The position numbers were made by a program, and so were the translations under genes. Positions 8,916-18,874 of a DNA stretch of 64,000 nt are shown piece after piece. The notes below the pieces were generated by a model. That model was given only the letters and a program-made list of their open reading frames with translations, made no database searches and was not told the origin of the DNA. The stretch is taken from assembly GCF_002163835.1 (NCBI RefSeq), contig NZ_CP019331.1:744001-808000 (forward strand). The letters are read 5' to 3'. Numbering within the stretch: the first letter of the stretch is position 1; every line of letters begins with the position of its first letter. The DNA is from Polaribacter sp. SA4-10. GTDB lineage: Bacteria > Bacteroidota > Bacteroidia > Flavobacteriales > Flavobacteriaceae.

Positions 8916-10226
8916 TTAGATTACTGTAACTCTTACCTTTTTCTTTTTTAAACGTGTATTATTTAGTTTAGTAACTAAATCTTTAGCAATGGTAACAGGA
9001 ACAGCCACAAAAGCACAATCTTGCTTTAGCTCTATGGTACCCAATTGATCTTTTGTTAAATTTCCTTGTTTTAAGAATAAACCAGCAATATCTCCTTTAG
9101 ATATTTTATCTTTTCTTCCTCCTGAGATAAATAAAGTTTCCCAAAAAACAGGTTTTCTTTCCGCTTGTTTACTAATATCTTCTATGTTGATGTTTTTTAT
9201 AAAATCTGGTAAACGCTCATCTTTCCATTTTAATACATAGGCAGTTCCTTTTGAAGAAACTCTTGCAGTTCGTCCATTTCTATGTGTAAAATCTTCTTTA
9301 AATGAAGGCAATTCGTAGTGAATTATATATTCCATTTCTGGCACATCAATACCTCTTGCAGCTAAATCTGTAGCAATTAAAATTTGATTGGTTCCGTTTC
9401 TAAATTTTATTAAAGAACGTTCTCTATCTTTTTGCTCCATACCTCCACTAAAGCAACCGTGGCTAATGTTTTTAGTTTCTAAAAAAGAACTTACGGTATG
9501 AATGCTATCTTTTAAATTACAAAAAATTATTCCCTGTTGATTACCAATATGATTTAGTAAATGCAACAACGTGTTCAACTTATTTTTAGAAGGAGATACA
9601 ACAATCTTTATGTTTAGTTTCGATTTTTTAGAACCTAAAAAATTAACTTCTACTGGGTTTGTAAAACCAACAAAATCAGAAACCTCAACACCCTGTGTTG
9701 CAGAGGTTAGTATACGTTTAGTTAACGAATTTAATTGATTAATGATTCCTCTCATTTCATACTCAAAACCAACCTCTAAAGACTTATCAAATTCATCTAA
9801 AATTAATGTTTTTATAAATTCTTTAGAAAAACGATCATTAGTAAAATGATCTGAAACTCTACCTGGAGTTCCTATTAAAATTGCAGGCGTATGTTTTAAT
9901 TCAATCTTATCTTTAGACATTGGTCTACCACCATAGACAGCATTTACTTTATACCCAGAACCCATAGATCTAATTACTTGTTCTATCTGTATTGCTAATT
10001 CTCTAGAAGGCACTAATATTAATGCTTGCACTTCATTAAGATCTGGATCTAAAGTATTTAATAAAGGCAAAGCAAAAGCTAATGTTTTACCTGTTCCTGT
10101 AGGTGATAATAAAATTGTATTTTCACTAGAATTAATAGTAGAAATTGCCTCTTTTTGCATGGCATTTAATTCCTGAATCTTTAATTTATGTAGTATTTCT
10201 TCTTGATCTTTTAATTGATTTGCCAT
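8916..10226 (-). CDS. DEAD-box-family RNA helicase with DbpA-type RNA-binding tail
   Basis: Protein of 436 residues. Motif I is SPTGTGKT (41-48), Ia is PSRELA, Ib is TPGR, motif II is DEFD (144-147) in place of DEAD, motif III is SAT, and motif VI is HRNGRTAR. The last ~75 residues (KGDIAGLFLKQGNLTKDQLG and onward) match the RRM-like DbpA C-terminal domain, which in DbpA binds hairpin 92 of 23S rRNA. A role in large-subunit ribosome assembly is therefore likely. The DEFD variant keeps the two acidic residues needed for ATP hydrolysis. Single gene with its own promoter-like TATCTTTG and terminator. Confidence 0.85.
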   Translation of the reverse strand: MANQLKDQEEILHKLKIQELNAMQKEAISTINSSENTILLSPTGTGKTLAFALPLLNTLDPDLNEVQALILVPSRELAIQIEQVIRSMGSGYKVNAVYGGRPMSKDKIELKHTPAILIGTPGRVSDHFTNDRFSKEFIKTLILDEFDKSLEVGFEYEMRGIINQLNSLTKRILTSATQGVEVSDFVGFTNPVEVNFLGSKKSKLNIKIVVSPSKNKLNTLLHLLNHIGNQQGIIFCNLKDSIHTVSSFLETKNISHGCFSGGMEQKDRERSLIKFRNGTNQILIATDLAARGIDVPEMEYIIHYELPSFKEDFTHRNGRTARVSSKGTAYVLKWKDERLPDFIKNINIEDISKQAERKPVFWETLFISGGRKDKISKGDIAGLFLKQGNLTKDQLGTIELKQDCAFVAVPVTIAKDLVTKLNNTRLKKKKVRVTVI

Positions 10227-10265
10227 TGCTTAAAGTTTATCAGTCTATTAATTCTTTTAAAGCGG

Positions 10266-10273
10266 CAAAGATA
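10266..10273 (-). promoter_or_regulatory. Bacteroidota -7 box for the helicase gene
   Basis: TATCTTTG on the minus strand matches TAnnTTTG exactly, 40 bases before the helicase start. No clear TTG box is seen at the expected distance upstream. Confidence 0.45.
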
Positions 10274-10368
10274 GTTACAGTTTTATTGACTATCGCTATA
10301 ATTAACAGCTATTTGTTATCAATAAATTACGCTTTGATAAACAGAATATATTTATAGATAACAGAAGA

Positions 10369-11298
10369 TTAAGCTTTTGGAGATGCATTTACTTTCTTTG
10401 CAATAGGTCTTCTTTTTCTAGAATTAATAAAATAGACTCCCGTTAACAAAACAATTGATGCAATAATAGATTGTAACGTAATTACTTCATCTAAAAAGTA
10501 CCAACCCATTCCTATAGCGACCACAGGATTTATATAGGCAGAAGTTGCAACTTTTTCTGTTGAGACTACTTTAAGTAAATAGTTAAAAGCTGTAAAAGCA
10601 ACGATACCACCAAATACAATTAATAATACCATAGCAACCTTTACTTTATAACTCCACGCTAAAGGAGAAATCCAATTTTCATTGAAGGCAAAACTAGAAA
10701 TACCTAGGAGTAAACCCGCTATTAACATTTGATATCCTGTAGTTACAAAGAAGTTTTTTGGCAAATCTGCTTTAGAAACAAAAACACTTCCATAACTCCA
10801 GCTTAAAACACAGGTAAAAATCATAAAAATTCCTAAAAGACTACCTTCAGAAGCAGTAATATCTTGCTGACTCACTAATAAATACATTCCAAAAATACCT
10901 AAACCAACACCAATCATCGATTTTTTTTGCATTGGTTTCCTATCAATTAAACGCATTAAAAACAGCACGAATAAGGGCTGTGTTGAAGCTAAAAGTGCGG
11001 CAAAACCACTATCAACATATTTTAATGCCCAAACAAAAACCCCATTTCCATAAACTAGAAAAAGAAAACTGGCAATAAGTGAATTGATGAATTGCTTTTT
11101 TGTGATTGCTAGTTTAAATTTCAATAATTTAGAAATTATCATTATTAGAATCCCTGCAATGGTAAAACGTATAGAAGCTAAGAAAAATGGAGGCAGTTCT
11201 GTAACCGCAATTTTATTAAACAAATAGGTGGATCCCCAAACCAAATAAATTGATAAAAAAGAAATGATTATTAATAGTTTTGAGTTCTTCATTAACAC
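10369..11298 (-). CDS. EamA-family (DMT) transporter
   Basis: Protein of 309 residues with ten predicted helices in two EamA repeats. The first repeat contains YLVWGSTYLFNKIAV and PFFLASIRFTIAG, and the second ends with ATSAYINPVVAIGMGWYFLDE; both are family hallmarks (VWGSTYL, Arg in helix 2, P-V-A in helix 9). The tail is basic (SRKRRPIAKK), consistent with a cytoplasmic C-terminus. Drug/metabolite transporters export small metabolites such as amino acids; the substrate cannot be called. A second ATG two codons in is also possible. Single gene, no obvious operon partner. Confidence 0.85.
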   Translation of the reverse strand: MLMKNSKLLIIISFLSIYLVWGSTYLFNKIAVTELPPFFLASIRFTIAGILIMIISKLLKFKLAITKKQFINSLIASFLFLVYGNGVFVWALKYVDSGFAALLASTQPLFVLFLMRLIDRKPMQKKSMIGVGLGIFGMYLLVSQQDITASEGSLLGIFMIFTCVLSWSYGSVFVSKADLPKNFFVTTGYQMLIAGLLLGISSFAFNENWISPLAWSYKVKVAMVLLIVFGGIVAFTAFNYLLKVVSTEKVATSAYINPVVAIGMGWYFLDEVITLQSIIASIVLLTGVYFINSRKRRPIAKKVNASPKA

Positions 11299-11446
11299 TT
11301 AAGTTTACGTATACAATCTTAAGCATTATTTTTAATCAATCAACTGTTAATTACAAATTATTTTAAATGATTAGTGAACCAAATTAATAATAATTTGTTT
11401 TAATACCATACACCACTACTTTGGAAGCTTTTGTATCATCAGAATT

Positions 11447-11701
11447 CTATTTAAAGTAATTATCAAAATTAGAACCATTGCTTACGTAATTATATAATAC
11501 CGTATAATCTATATCTAGACTTTTAGGTTCACAAATTAAACCAGATGCTAGCTTACCCTCTTTAACACGAAGTTTAATTGTAAATTTTTCTTCTATTTTA
11601 TCTTCAACGATAAAGCTCTTTAGTACAGGTTCTTATTTTGAACAATTTGTGAAAATTAAAATTAATAAAAAAACACGAAAGATTGTTTTGACGTTAAACA
11701 T
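11447..11701 (-). pseudogene. Small lipoprotein gene interrupted by an in-frame stop
   Basis: Read from the ATG at 11701, the frame gives MFNVKTIFRVFLLILIFTNC followed by SK: a complete lipoprotein signal peptide with a Cys lipobox. Codon 23 (11633-11635) is TAA. The same frame then continues without another stop for 61 codons (EPVLKSFIVEDKIEEKFTIK and onward, ending DNYFK) to TAG at 11447. The reading is smooth on both sides of the stop, so one substitution most likely killed an 84-residue lipoprotein. A sequencing error or readthrough is the alternative. The rest of the 11299-11907 spacer shows no other gene. Confidence 0.6.
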
Positions 11702-11907
11702 CTTAATTGAAATTACTTCTTAGACTCTATAAAATATAACAAATTATTTATGTCCTCCCTTTAATTCAGCCTCCATGTCTTAATAGTATCAAAATTATTT
11801 ATAAATTTTGAACTCATCTTATTTTATCTCTTCATAAAGTTAGAATTTTTTAAACCTCACAAGCCTAAACTTATGAGGTTTTGTTAAAAAATCCAGTATC
11901 AAACTAC

Positions 11908-12393
11908 CTACTTTTCTTCTTCAGTTTTAGTGTTGATAAAATCAATATCTCTCGTGTTTTTTTGAACCGTTATTGCGCCAAATAAACTAAGTAAATAAGA
12001 CATTGCATAGAATCCTTTTTCACTTAACTCTAAATCTGCATTTCTTAACCCAATAATTAACAGCAACAAAGAGGTAATTACAACAACCCAACTAATTCCA
12101 TAATACATATCACTCACTTTAATGTTTTCAGCTTTATCTCTTACTACTTTTTGAAGCGATATTACTGCATATATTCCCATTAAAAGGATCGCAAAATAGT
12201 ACCCTTTCTCATTTAACTCCATACTTGCATTCCATAAACCAATACAATAAGAGAGCAATCCTATAATTACAACTCCCCAGGTTGCGCCTACATAAGCAGA
12301 AGTTGGTTTTTCATTTACTTCTTTTTGTAATTTATTTCTTTTTGACTGTTTTTTAGTTTCTTCATTAGATGAAACTGATGTTTGATAATTCAT
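11908..12393 (-). CDS. YiaA/YiaB-type two-helix repeat membrane protein
   Basis: About 161 residues from the chosen start. A polar, Lys/Glu-rich N-terminus (to about 35) precedes two copies of a two-helix unit: GATWGVVIIGLLSYCIGLWNASMELNEKGYY-like, then GISWVVVITSLLLLIIGLRNADLELSEKGFY-like. The repeated pattern W..V...(G)L(W/R)NA...L.EKG(Y/F)Y is the YiaA/B two-helix domain. I start at 12393 because the segment upstream (MQFCGILIKLKI) looks like untranslated AT-rich sequence. Function of the family is unknown. Confidence 0.7.
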   Translation of the reverse strand: MNYQTSVSSNEETKKQSKRNKLQKEVNEKPTSAYVGATWGVVIIGLLSYCIGLWNASMELNEKGYYFAILLMGIYAVISLQKVVRDKAENIKVSDMYYGISWVVVITSLLLLIIGLRNADLELSEKGFYAMSYLLSLFGAITVQKNTRDIDFINTKTEEEK

Positions 12394-12464
12394 AATTTTT
12401 AATTTTATAAGTATACCACAAAACTGCAACCCTTTTTGAGTTCTATAAATATTACTTTATCAAA

Positions 12465-12540
12465 TTACTGACGATTTAAAATATTATAAATAAAACAGTA
12501 TTATTATATTTAGTACCTTTAAACAATATTTACTGACGAT
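12465..12540. repeat. Direct repeat TTACTGACGAT flanking the promoter region of the 12544 gene
   Basis: TTACTGACGAT occurs at 12465-12475 and again at 12530-12540, four bases before the ATG at 12544. A -7-like TACCTTTA lies between them. The pair could be a regulator site or a short duplication. Confidence 0.35.
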
Positions 12541-12543
12541 ATA

Positions 12544-14040
12544 ATGATAAATTTAAGAGAAATATTATTTACTTTAACTAAAGAAAAACAGCAAGAATTC
12601 ATAGTATATTTAGAAAAGAAAAACAAAAGAAAGGATACTAAAAACATTCAATTAGTTGAGCTCTTATTATCTGGAGACCTTTCATCTAGTGAAATCTCTG
12701 TAGAATTATATAGGAAACAAAATAAAGTAGCATTGCATGCTTTAAGAAAGCGCCTGTTTCAATCTTTGATAGACTTTACAGCGAATATGAGCATGAAAGA
12801 AGAAAACTCTTTAGGTATTCAATTGATAAAACAGGTTCTATCAGCAAGAAATTTTCTTAAAAAAGGACAGATTAAAATAGGGTATCAAATATTAGATAAA
12901 GCAATAATTATAGCAAAAGAACATCAATTATTTACAATTATAAATGAAATTTATCACACAAAGATTCAATATGCATATGAGATTCCTTCCATAAATATTG
13001 ATGAGTTGGTACTAGAACAAAAAAAGAATCTAAAACAACATCAACTAGAAGAATCATTAAATATTGTGTATGCAAAAATTAGAAAAGTATTATTTGAAGT
13101 TGATAAACAAAAAAAAATAATTGACATTAAGTTACTCATAGGTAAATCATTAGAAGATGAAAATATTACTATTTCTAACGATTTATCATTTAAATCCTTG
13201 TATCAATTAATACAAATAACAAATATATCTTCTTCACAAAGTTACGATTATTGGTATACTGAATCTTTTCTTCTAGAAACATATGACATTGTTTCAAATC
13301 ATAAATCGATTAAAGAGCAAAATTTTTATCATATTGAAATCTTATATTTAATTGCTAATATGCTTTTTAGAAATAAAAAATTCTGTGAATCTTTTAAGTA
13401 TTTAGAAAAAATGCTATTCTTCATGGAAGCAAATAACAAACAGTATTATTCTAATTTTAAAAATAAATACATATTGTTATTAGCCTATAATTTGAATTAC
13501 ACCAATAATCCAGAAAAAGCGATTCTTTTATTAGAAAATTTAAACCAAAAGAAAGGTGTCGATTTATTTTCAGAAATAAAATTAACCACGGCTTTAATCG
13601 TATTTTATTTTCAAAAAGCAGATATTAAAGCTGCGTCTAAATTGTTTTCTAAATTTTATCATACAGACAAATGGTATATAGATAAAATTGGAATTGATTG
13701 GTTGATAAAAAAGAATATTATTGAAATTTTACTTCAAATTGATTTAGGAAACGTGGACATTGTAGATTCAAGGTTGTTAAGTTTTAAAAGGTCATATTTC
13801 GATTATTTAGAAAACATCAATCAAAATAGGGTGATTTCATTTATAAAACTAGTAGAAATCTATTATAAAAACCCCGAAATAGTAAATAATAGTAGTTTTT
13901 TTGAAAAGGTAAAAACTTCTTTTGACTGGATTGAAAAAGACAAAGAAGATATTTTTATAATGAGTTTCTTTGCTTGGTTAAAAGCAAAAATGACCAAACA
14001 AGAGATGTATTTGGTCATTTTAGATTTGGTAAAAAATTAA
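12544..14040 (+). CDS. Conserved hypothetical helical-repeat protein
   Basis: Protein of 498 residues that I do not recognise by name. There is no signal peptide or membrane helix. It is almost wholly alpha-helical and Lys/Leu/Ile-rich, with regularly spaced aromatic and small residues (for example FLKKGQIKIGYQILDKAI and FCESFKYLEKMLFF) that suggest TPR-like helical hairpins from about residue 100 to the end. The N-terminal ~90 residues (LTKEKQQEFIVYLEKKNKR and onward) are basic and could be a separate domain. It ends one base before the convergent hisIE stop. Cytoplasmic scaffold or regulatory role is possible but not shown. Confidence 0.7.
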   Translation: MINLREILFTLTKEKQQEFIVYLEKKNKRKDTKNIQLVELLLSGDLSSSEISVELYRKQNKVALHALRKRLFQSLIDFTANMSMKEENSLGIQLIKQVLSARNFLKKGQIKIGYQILDKAIIIAKEHQLFTIINEIYHTKIQYAYEIPSINIDELVLEQKKNLKQHQLEESLNIVYAKIRKVLFEVDKQKKIIDIKLLIGKSLEDENITISNDLSFKSLYQLIQITNISSSQSYDYWYTESFLLETYDIVSNHKSIKEQNFYHIEILYLIANMLFRNKKFCESFKYLEKMLFFMEANNKQYYSNFKNKYILLLAYNLNYTNNPEKAILLLENLNQKKGVDLFSEIKLTTALIVFYFQKADIKAASKLFSKFYHTDKWYIDKIGIDWLIKKNIIEILLQIDLGNVDIVDSRLLSFKRSYFDYLENINQNRVISFIKLVEIYYKNPEIVNNSSFFEKVKTSFDWIEKDKEDIFIMSFFAWLKAKMTKQEMYLVILDLVKN

Positions 14041-14041
14041 T

Positions 14042-14641
14042 TTATTTATGTCTTTTCTTTAACTCAGCTTCAATATCTTTTAAAGTGAAACCTTTGGCCT
14101 GTAAAAGCATTAAATAATGGAATAGCAAATCTGCAGATTCATATAAGAATAATTCATCATTAGTATCCATGGCCTCAATAACAGTTTCAACTGCTTCCTC
14201 ACCTACTTTCTGAGCAACTTTATTAATTCCTTTTGCAAATAAGCTGGCTACATACGATTTTTGAGTGTCTTTGTTTGCAACTCGCTCTGTAATCACCTCT
14301 TCTAAAGTAGAAAAGAAACCATAATTTGGTTTGTTTTCTTCATTCCAGCAGGTATCAGAACCTTTATGGCACGTTGGTCCATTTGGGTTTACTTGAATCA
14401 ATAACGTATCGTTATCACAATCTAGTTTTAGATCAACTAAATTCAATACATTTCCACTTTCTTCCCCTTTTGTCCAAAGACGATTTTTTGTTCTGCTGAA
14501 AAAAGTTACTAATTTTGTTTCTTTAGTTTTAGTAAACGCTTCTTCATTCATATAGCCCAACATCAAAACATTTTTTGTTGTTGCATCTTGAATGATTGCT
14601 GGTACTAATCCGTCATTATTTTTATTGAAATCTATCTCCAT
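14042..14641 (-). CDS. hisIE: Bifunctional phosphoribosyl-AMP cyclohydrolase / phosphoribosyl-ATP pyrophosphatase
   Basis: Protein of 199 residues. The first ~105 residues are HisI: YMNEEAFTKT, FFSRTKNRLWTKGEESGN and the metal-binding CHKGSDTCW, with Asp and Cys ligands in LDCDND. The second half is HisE: YVASLFAKGINKVAQKVGEE, then ESADLLFHYLML. Together they carry out steps 2 and 3 of histidine synthesis. It is the last gene of the operon. Its ATG overlaps the stop of the GNAT gene by one base (TAATG), so the two are translationally coupled. Confidence 0.95.
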   Translation of the reverse strand: MEIDFNKNNDGLVPAIIQDATTKNVLMLGYMNEEAFTKTKETKLVTFFSRTKNRLWTKGEESGNVLNLVDLKLDCDNDTLLIQVNPNGPTCHKGSDTCWNEENKPNYGFFSTLEEVITERVANKDTQKSYVASLFAKGINKVAQKVGEEAVETVIEAMDTNDELFLYESADLLFHYLMLLQAKGFTLKDIEAELKKRHK

Positions 14642-15102
14642 TATCTTAATTTTAACTCCATTTTTACGTCAGCAGATTCAAAATGAGCATCTACTATTTC
14701 TATATGTTTAAAGCCTAGTTTTTCATATAATTTTAAAGCACCCTTTAATCGACTACTAGATTCTAATGTAATTGTCTTTACCTTTTTCTCGATACAAATA
14801 TCGATACAAAATTGCATTAATTTAGCACCTATTCCTAAACCTTTATAACCGTCAACAACCCCTAGTTTTAATATTTCGTACTTATATTTATCAATAGGAA
14901 TTAAACTAATTGTACCTACAACTTTATCATTAAAGTGTGCTAAAAAAATTGAACTCCCTTTTTCTAAATATTTATTAGGGTTGTCTAATAAATCATCATC
15001 CGCTTTTTCATACAAGTCATATTTATTCAGCCAATCTAAAGAGATGTCTTTAAATTGTTTATGATATTTGTCTTCGTATTTTCTAAGTTGTAACTCTTTC
15101 AT
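14641..15102 (-). CDS. GNAT-family N-acetyltransferase within the his operon
   Basis: Protein of 153 residues with the GNAT fold. The acetyl-CoA loop is GYKGLGIGAKLMQFCID (Q/RxxGxG/A type) and is followed by KTITLESSSRLKGALKLYEKLGFKHIE, the usual strand 5 to helix 4 segment. The substrate cannot be told. It sits between hisF and hisIE, with 242 bp of repeat-bearing spacer to hisF but a one-base overlap with hisIE, so it should be expressed with the pathway. Related strains may place such a gene here or lack it; whether it modifies a histidine intermediate is unknown. Confidence 0.8.
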   Translation of the reverse strand: MKELQLRKYEDKYHKQFKDISLDWLNKYDLYEKADDDLLDNPNKYLEKGSSIFLAHFNDKVVGTISLIPIDKYKYEILKLGVVDGYKGLGIGAKLMQFCIDICIEKKVKTITLESSSRLKGALKLYEKLGFKHIEIVDAHFESADVKMELKLR

Positions 15103-15115
15103 TTTTTATTTTAAA

Positions 15116-15344
15116 TGTCATTTCGAAATGAGCTTTTTTAAGTGATTGAGAAATCTATTTTTGAGATTCCTCCTCATTTGCATCGCAATTTACTTTGAAT
15201 CAAAATAGATTTTGATTTCAGTACTATTCAGAATGACATCTTTATTTTATTAATTTCTGTCAGTTCGAGTGATTTCGATTTTTTATCGAAATTGTATCGA
15301 GAGCTTTTTATTTATGAGATACTAAAACAAGTTCAGTATTTCGA
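15116..15344. repeat. Dispersed intergenic repeats between hisF and the GNAT gene
   Basis: Two repeat types fill this spacer. 15116-15156 starts TGTCATTTCGAAATGAG and ends GATTGAGAAATCT, matching copies at 2360, 2767, 3083 and 18789. From about 15266 a second type runs CAGTTCGAGTGATTTCGA, then TATCGAAATTGTATCGAGA. Neither is coding. Confidence 0.65.
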
Positions 15345-16100
15345 CTAAAGTCTCACCGGAATATTATTTTTCTTTAACTCTTGTTTTAATTCTAAAATAG
15401 GAATTTCTCCAAAGTGAAAAACACTTGCTGCCAAAGCTGCGTCTGCCTTTCCTTCTTTAAAGGTATCTACAAAATGTTGCATCGTTCCTGCGCCACCAGA
15501 AGCAATGATTGGAATATTTAACAATCCTGATAAATGTGCCAAAGCTTCATTTGCAAAACCAGCTTTTGTTCCATCATGATTCATAGAAGTGAATAAAATC
15601 TCTCCTGCGCCACGTTCTTCAACTTCTTTTGCCCAATCAAATAATTTAATTTCTGTAGGAATTGTTCCCCCCGCCAAATGTACAAACCATTCTCCGTCAA
15701 TTTGTTTTGCATCTATAGCAACTACCACACATTGACTCCCAAATTTTTCTGCTAACTCATTAATTAAATCGGGTCTTTTTACTGCAGATGAATTAATAGA
15801 TACTTTATCTGCGCCCCATTTTAATAGCTCATTTACATTCTCAACAGAAGAAATTCCTCCACCTACTGTAAATGGTATATTTACTTGTTCGGCAATTTGA
15901 TGTACCATTTCTATCATGGTTTTTCTACCTTCTAATGTTGCAGAAATATCTAAAAAAACCAATTCATCTGCGCCTAAATCTGCATATTGCTTTGCTAAAA
16001 CTACAGGATCTCCAGCGTCTATTAAATTCACGAAATTAACCCCTTTTACAGTTCTTCCGTTTTTAATATCTAAACAAGGTATTATTCTTTTTGTTAACAT
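15345..16100 (-). CDS. hisF: Imidazole glycerol phosphate synthase subunit HisF
   Basis: Protein of 251 residues, full length. The N-terminus [20 protein letters not shown] carries the catalytic Asp of strand 1 (CLD), and [12 protein letters not shown] holds the second catalytic Asp on strand 5. Phosphate-binding GGGISS and ASGGAGT loops are present. It is the cyclase half that turns PRFAR plus ammonia from HisH into IGP and AICAR. Located two genes downstream of hisH, as usual in this operon type. A gap of 65 bp separates it from hisA. Confidence 0.97.
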   Translation of the reverse strand: MLTKRIIPCLDIKNGRTVKGVNFVNLIDAGDPVVLAKQYADLGADELVFLDISATLEGRKTMIEMVHQIAEQVNIPFTVGGGISSVENVNELLKWGADKVSINSSAVKRPDLINELAEKFGSQCVVVAIDAKQIDGEWFVHLAGGTIPTEIKLFDWAKEVEERGAGEILFTSMNHDGTKAGFANEALAHLSGLLNIPIIASGGAGTMQHFVDTFKEGKADAALAASVFHFGEIPILELKQELKKNNIPVRL

Positions 16101-16165
16101 TCTTATAGCTTTTCGCTTTTGGCTTTTTAGCTTTTAGCAAATTGCTAACCGCTAATAGCTAAAGG

Positions 16166-16903
16166 CTATTTGTTTAATATAAATTGTTCTAACTGTTTTA
16201 AGCTAATTTTATTTTCATAAATCGCTTTTCCTATAATTACTCCTTCACAACCAATTTCTGCTAACTTAGGCAATTCATCAAAAGTTGAAATTCCACCAGA
16301 AGCAATTAGCTTTACGTTACTTACTTCAGATAAAATCTGTTGATACATATCAAAACTTGGTCCTTGTAACATACCATCTTTAGAGATGTCTGTACAAATT
16401 ATATATTGAATTCCTTTTTGTTGATACTCATTAATAAACGGAATCAACTCTAAAGAACTTTCTTCTTGCCAACCATTCGTTGCAATCTTTCCTCCAGAAT
16501 TGTCTGGATAGAAATCAGCGCCTAAAATTATCTTTTGAGCGCCATATTTTTCAATCCAACTTTCAAAAATGGCACTATTTTTAACAGCAATACTTCCTCC
16601 AGTAATTTGATTCGCACCAGAATTAAATGCAATTTCTAAATCTTTATCAGATTTTAAACCACCACCAAAATCAATCTTTAAATTGGTTTTACTAGCAATT
16701 TGCTCTAATACTTTATGATTGATAATCTGACTCGCTTTTGCACCATCTAAATCAACAACATGTAAATATTCGATTCCTGCTGCTTCAAACTCTTTTGCAA
16801 CTTCTAACGGACTTTCATTATAAATTTTCTTAGTGCTATAATCGCCTTTTGTTAAACGAACACACTTTCCGTCAATAATATCTATGGCTGGAATTATTCT
16901 CAA
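16166..16903 (-). CDS. hisA: ProFAR isomerase HisA
   Basis: Protein of 245 residues, a half-barrel-duplicated TIM barrel like HisF. It opens [17 protein letters not shown] with the catalytic Asp (AID), and the second catalytic Asp is in [13 protein letters not shown]. Phosphate loops DFGGGLKS and [11 protein letters not shown] are intact. It performs the fourth step of histidine synthesis (ProFAR to PRFAR). It lies 15 bp downstream of hisH. Confidence 0.97.
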   Translation of the reverse strand: MRIIPAIDIIDGKCVRLTKGDYSTKKIYNESPLEVAKEFEAAGIEYLHVVDLDGAKASQIINHKVLEQIASKTNLKIDFGGGLKSDKDLEIAFNSGANQITGGSIAVKNSAIFESWIEKYGAQKIILGADFYPDNSGGKIATNGWQEESSLELIPFINEYQQKGIQYIICTDISKDGMLQGPSFDMYQQILSEVSNVKLIASGGISTFDELPKLAEIGCEGVIIGKAIYENKISLKQLEQFILNK

Positions 16904-16918
16904 AATAGTTTTTAGTTT

Positions 16919-17512
16919 TTAGTTGTTGGTTTTTAGTTCCAAAAAATTTTCTAGAATTTCTGCCCCTTTAACGCCACTTTTTTCGGGGTGAAATTGTACT
17001 CCGTAAAAATTATTATGTTGTAATGCCGAAGCATAATTTAATCCATAATCTGTAGCTGCAATAGTTTCTTTACAGTGTTCTGCATAATAACTGTGTATTA
17101 AATACATAAATTCATTTTCTTTAATTCCAGAAAATAAACTAGATTTTAAGTCTTTAATAACATTCCATCCCATTTGAGGAACTTTCAGCTCACTTGAAAA
17201 CTTTTTTACAGTAGTATTAAAAATACCTAAGCCTTTTGTGTTTCCTTCTTCAGATGAATTACACATTAATTGCATCCCTAAACAAATACCCAAAACAGGT
17301 TGTTTTAAAGTAGGTATTATTTTGTCTAAGCCACTTTCCTGTAGCATTTTCATTGCAGAACTTGCTTCTCCAACTCCAGGGAAAATAACTTTATCAGCAG
17401 CTCTAATTTCATCAATATTATTAGATAAAACAGCTTCAACTCCTAACCTATTAAAGGCAAACTGAATACTTTTAATATTACCTGCACCGTAATCTATAAT
17501 TATGAGTTTCAT
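16919..17512 (-). CDS. hisH: Imidazole glycerol phosphate synthase glutaminase subunit HisH
   Basis: Protein of 197 residues of the class I glutamine amidotransferase fold. The nucleophile elbow is GICLGMQLM (Cys), and the rest of the triad is in GVQFHPEKSG (His and Glu). The oxyanion strand is PGVGEASSAM. It supplies ammonia to HisF. The short spacer to hisB (17513-17587) is AT-rich with simple TTTAGTTTTTAG-like repeats. Confidence 0.97.
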   Translation of the reverse strand: MKLIIIDYGAGNIKSIQFAFNRLGVEAVLSNNIDEIRAADKVIFPGVGEASSAMKMLQESGLDKIIPTLKQPVLGICLGMQLMCNSSEEGNTKGLGIFNTTVKKFSSELKVPQMGWNVIKDLKSSLFSGIKENEFMYLIHSYYAEHCKETIAATDYGLNYASALQHNNFYGVQFHPEKSGVKGAEILENFLELKTNN

Positions 17513-17587
17513 AATTAGTTTTTAATTTTTAGTGTTTAGTTTTAAGTTAAAATCACTCAAAACTAAAAATTTATAATTCAACACTTT

Positions 17588-18724
17588 TTAAAGCATTCCT
17601 TTTGTAGAGGGTAAAAACATCTTATTTGAATCTCTTTTCACTGCCATTTTCATTGCTTTTGCAAACGCTTTAAAAATACCTTCAATTTTATGATGTTCGT
17701 TTATACCTTCCGCTTTAATATTTAAATTACATTTTGCGCCATCTGTAAAAGATTTAAACAAATGAAAAAACATTTCTGTTGGCATGTCACCAATTTTTTC
17801 ACGCTTAAAATCTGCCTCCCATTCTAACCAATTTCTGCCTCCAAAATCTACTGCAACTTGCGCTAAACAATCATCCATTGGTAAACAAAAACCATATCTT
17901 TCTATCCCTAATTTATTTCCTAATGCTTTGTTAAACAATTCACCAAAAGCAATCATTGTATCTTCTATTGTATGGTGTTCATCTACTTCTAAATCTCCAT
18001 CAACTTTAATGGTTAAATCCATCGCACCATGTCTACCAATTTGATCTAACATATGATCAAAAAATGACAAACCTGTAGAAATATCATTCTTACCAGAACC
18101 ATCTAAGTTTACTTTGATGTAAATCTTAGTTTCATTAGTATTTCTAGTAATTTCAGCAACTCTATCTTTCAGTTTTAAAAACTCATAAATTTCAGACCAA
18201 TCTGTACTTGTCAATGCAATACAATCTAAAATTTCTTGTTCAGAAGCTGCTATTTCATCTGCTCCTAGTTCTGGATTTTCAGATAAGTAAATACCTTTTG
18301 CACCTAAATTTTTAGCCAATTCCATGTCTGTAATACGATCCCCTAAAACATATGAATTTTCTAAATCATATTCCTCAGAAAAGTACTTTGTTAAAAGTCC
18401 TGTTCTTGGCTTTCTTGTTGCAGCATTTTCATGCGGAAACGTTTTATCTATATGAACATCAGTAAAAACAACGCCTTCTTTTTCAAAAGCTGTCATTACT
18501 TTATTTTGAGCTGGCCAAAAAGTAGCTTCAGGAAAAGAAGCGGTACCTAAACCATCTTGGTTTGTAACCATTACCAATTCATAGTCCAATTCTGAAGCAA
18601 TTTTTGCCATGTATTGAAATACTTTAGGGTAAAATTCTAACTTTTCTAAACTATCTAATTGATAATCTACAGGCGGCTCTAACACCAAGGTTCCATCTCT
18701 GTCTATAAATAATACTTTCTTCAT
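17588..18724 (-). CDS. hisB: Bifunctional histidinol-phosphatase / imidazoleglycerol-phosphate dehydratase
   Basis: Protein of 378 residues with two domains. Residues ~1-165 are a HAD-type phosphatase (FIDRDGTLV with the nucleophile and acid Asp, VTNQDG, and [11 protein letters not shown]). Residues ~185-378 are the dehydratase, with the duplicated manganese motifs DEHHTIEDT and NEHHKIEG and [13 protein letters not shown]. It therefore catalyses steps 6 and 8 of the pathway, as in enteric bacteria and most Bacteroidota. The gap to hisC (18725-18874) carries dispersed repeats. Confidence 0.97.
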   Translation of the reverse strand: MKKVLFIDRDGTLVLEPPVDYQLDSLEKLEFYPKVFQYMAKIASELDYELVMVTNQDGLGTASFPEATFWPAQNKVMTAFEKEGVVFTDVHIDKTFPHENAATRKPRTGLLTKYFSEEYDLENSYVLGDRITDMELAKNLGAKGIYLSENPELGADEIAASEQEILDCIALTSTDWSEIYEFLKLKDRVAEITRNTNETKIYIKVNLDGSGKNDISTGLSFFDHMLDQIGRHGAMDLTIKVDGDLEVDEHHTIEDTMIAFGELFNKALGNKLGIERYGFCLPMDDCLAQVAVDFGGRNWLEWEADFKREKIGDMPTEMFFHLFKSFTDGAKCNLNIKAEGINEHHKIEGIFKAFAKAMKMAVKRDSNKMFLPSTKGML

Positions 18725-18736
18725 GATTCACTTTTT

Positions 18737-18829
18737 AATCAACCCTAAACTTATTTTAGGATCTTTTAATATATTTCTATTCGTTCTTTGTCATTTCGAA
18801 ATGAGCTTTTTTAAGCGATTAAGAAATCT
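18737..18829. repeat. Two dispersed repeats in the hisC-hisB spacer
   Basis: 18737-18768 reads AATCAACCCTAAACTTATTT and on to AGGATCTTTTA, with a near copy at 21328-21359 between hisG and hisD. 18789-18829 is a copy of the TGTCATTTCGAAATGAG repeat, ending AAGAAATCT. Both are non-coding and sit in cis within the polycistronic message. Confidence 0.65.
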
Positions 18830-18874
18830 AATTTTGATTTCATTCACATTCCGAACAACACTTTATTTTTATTT

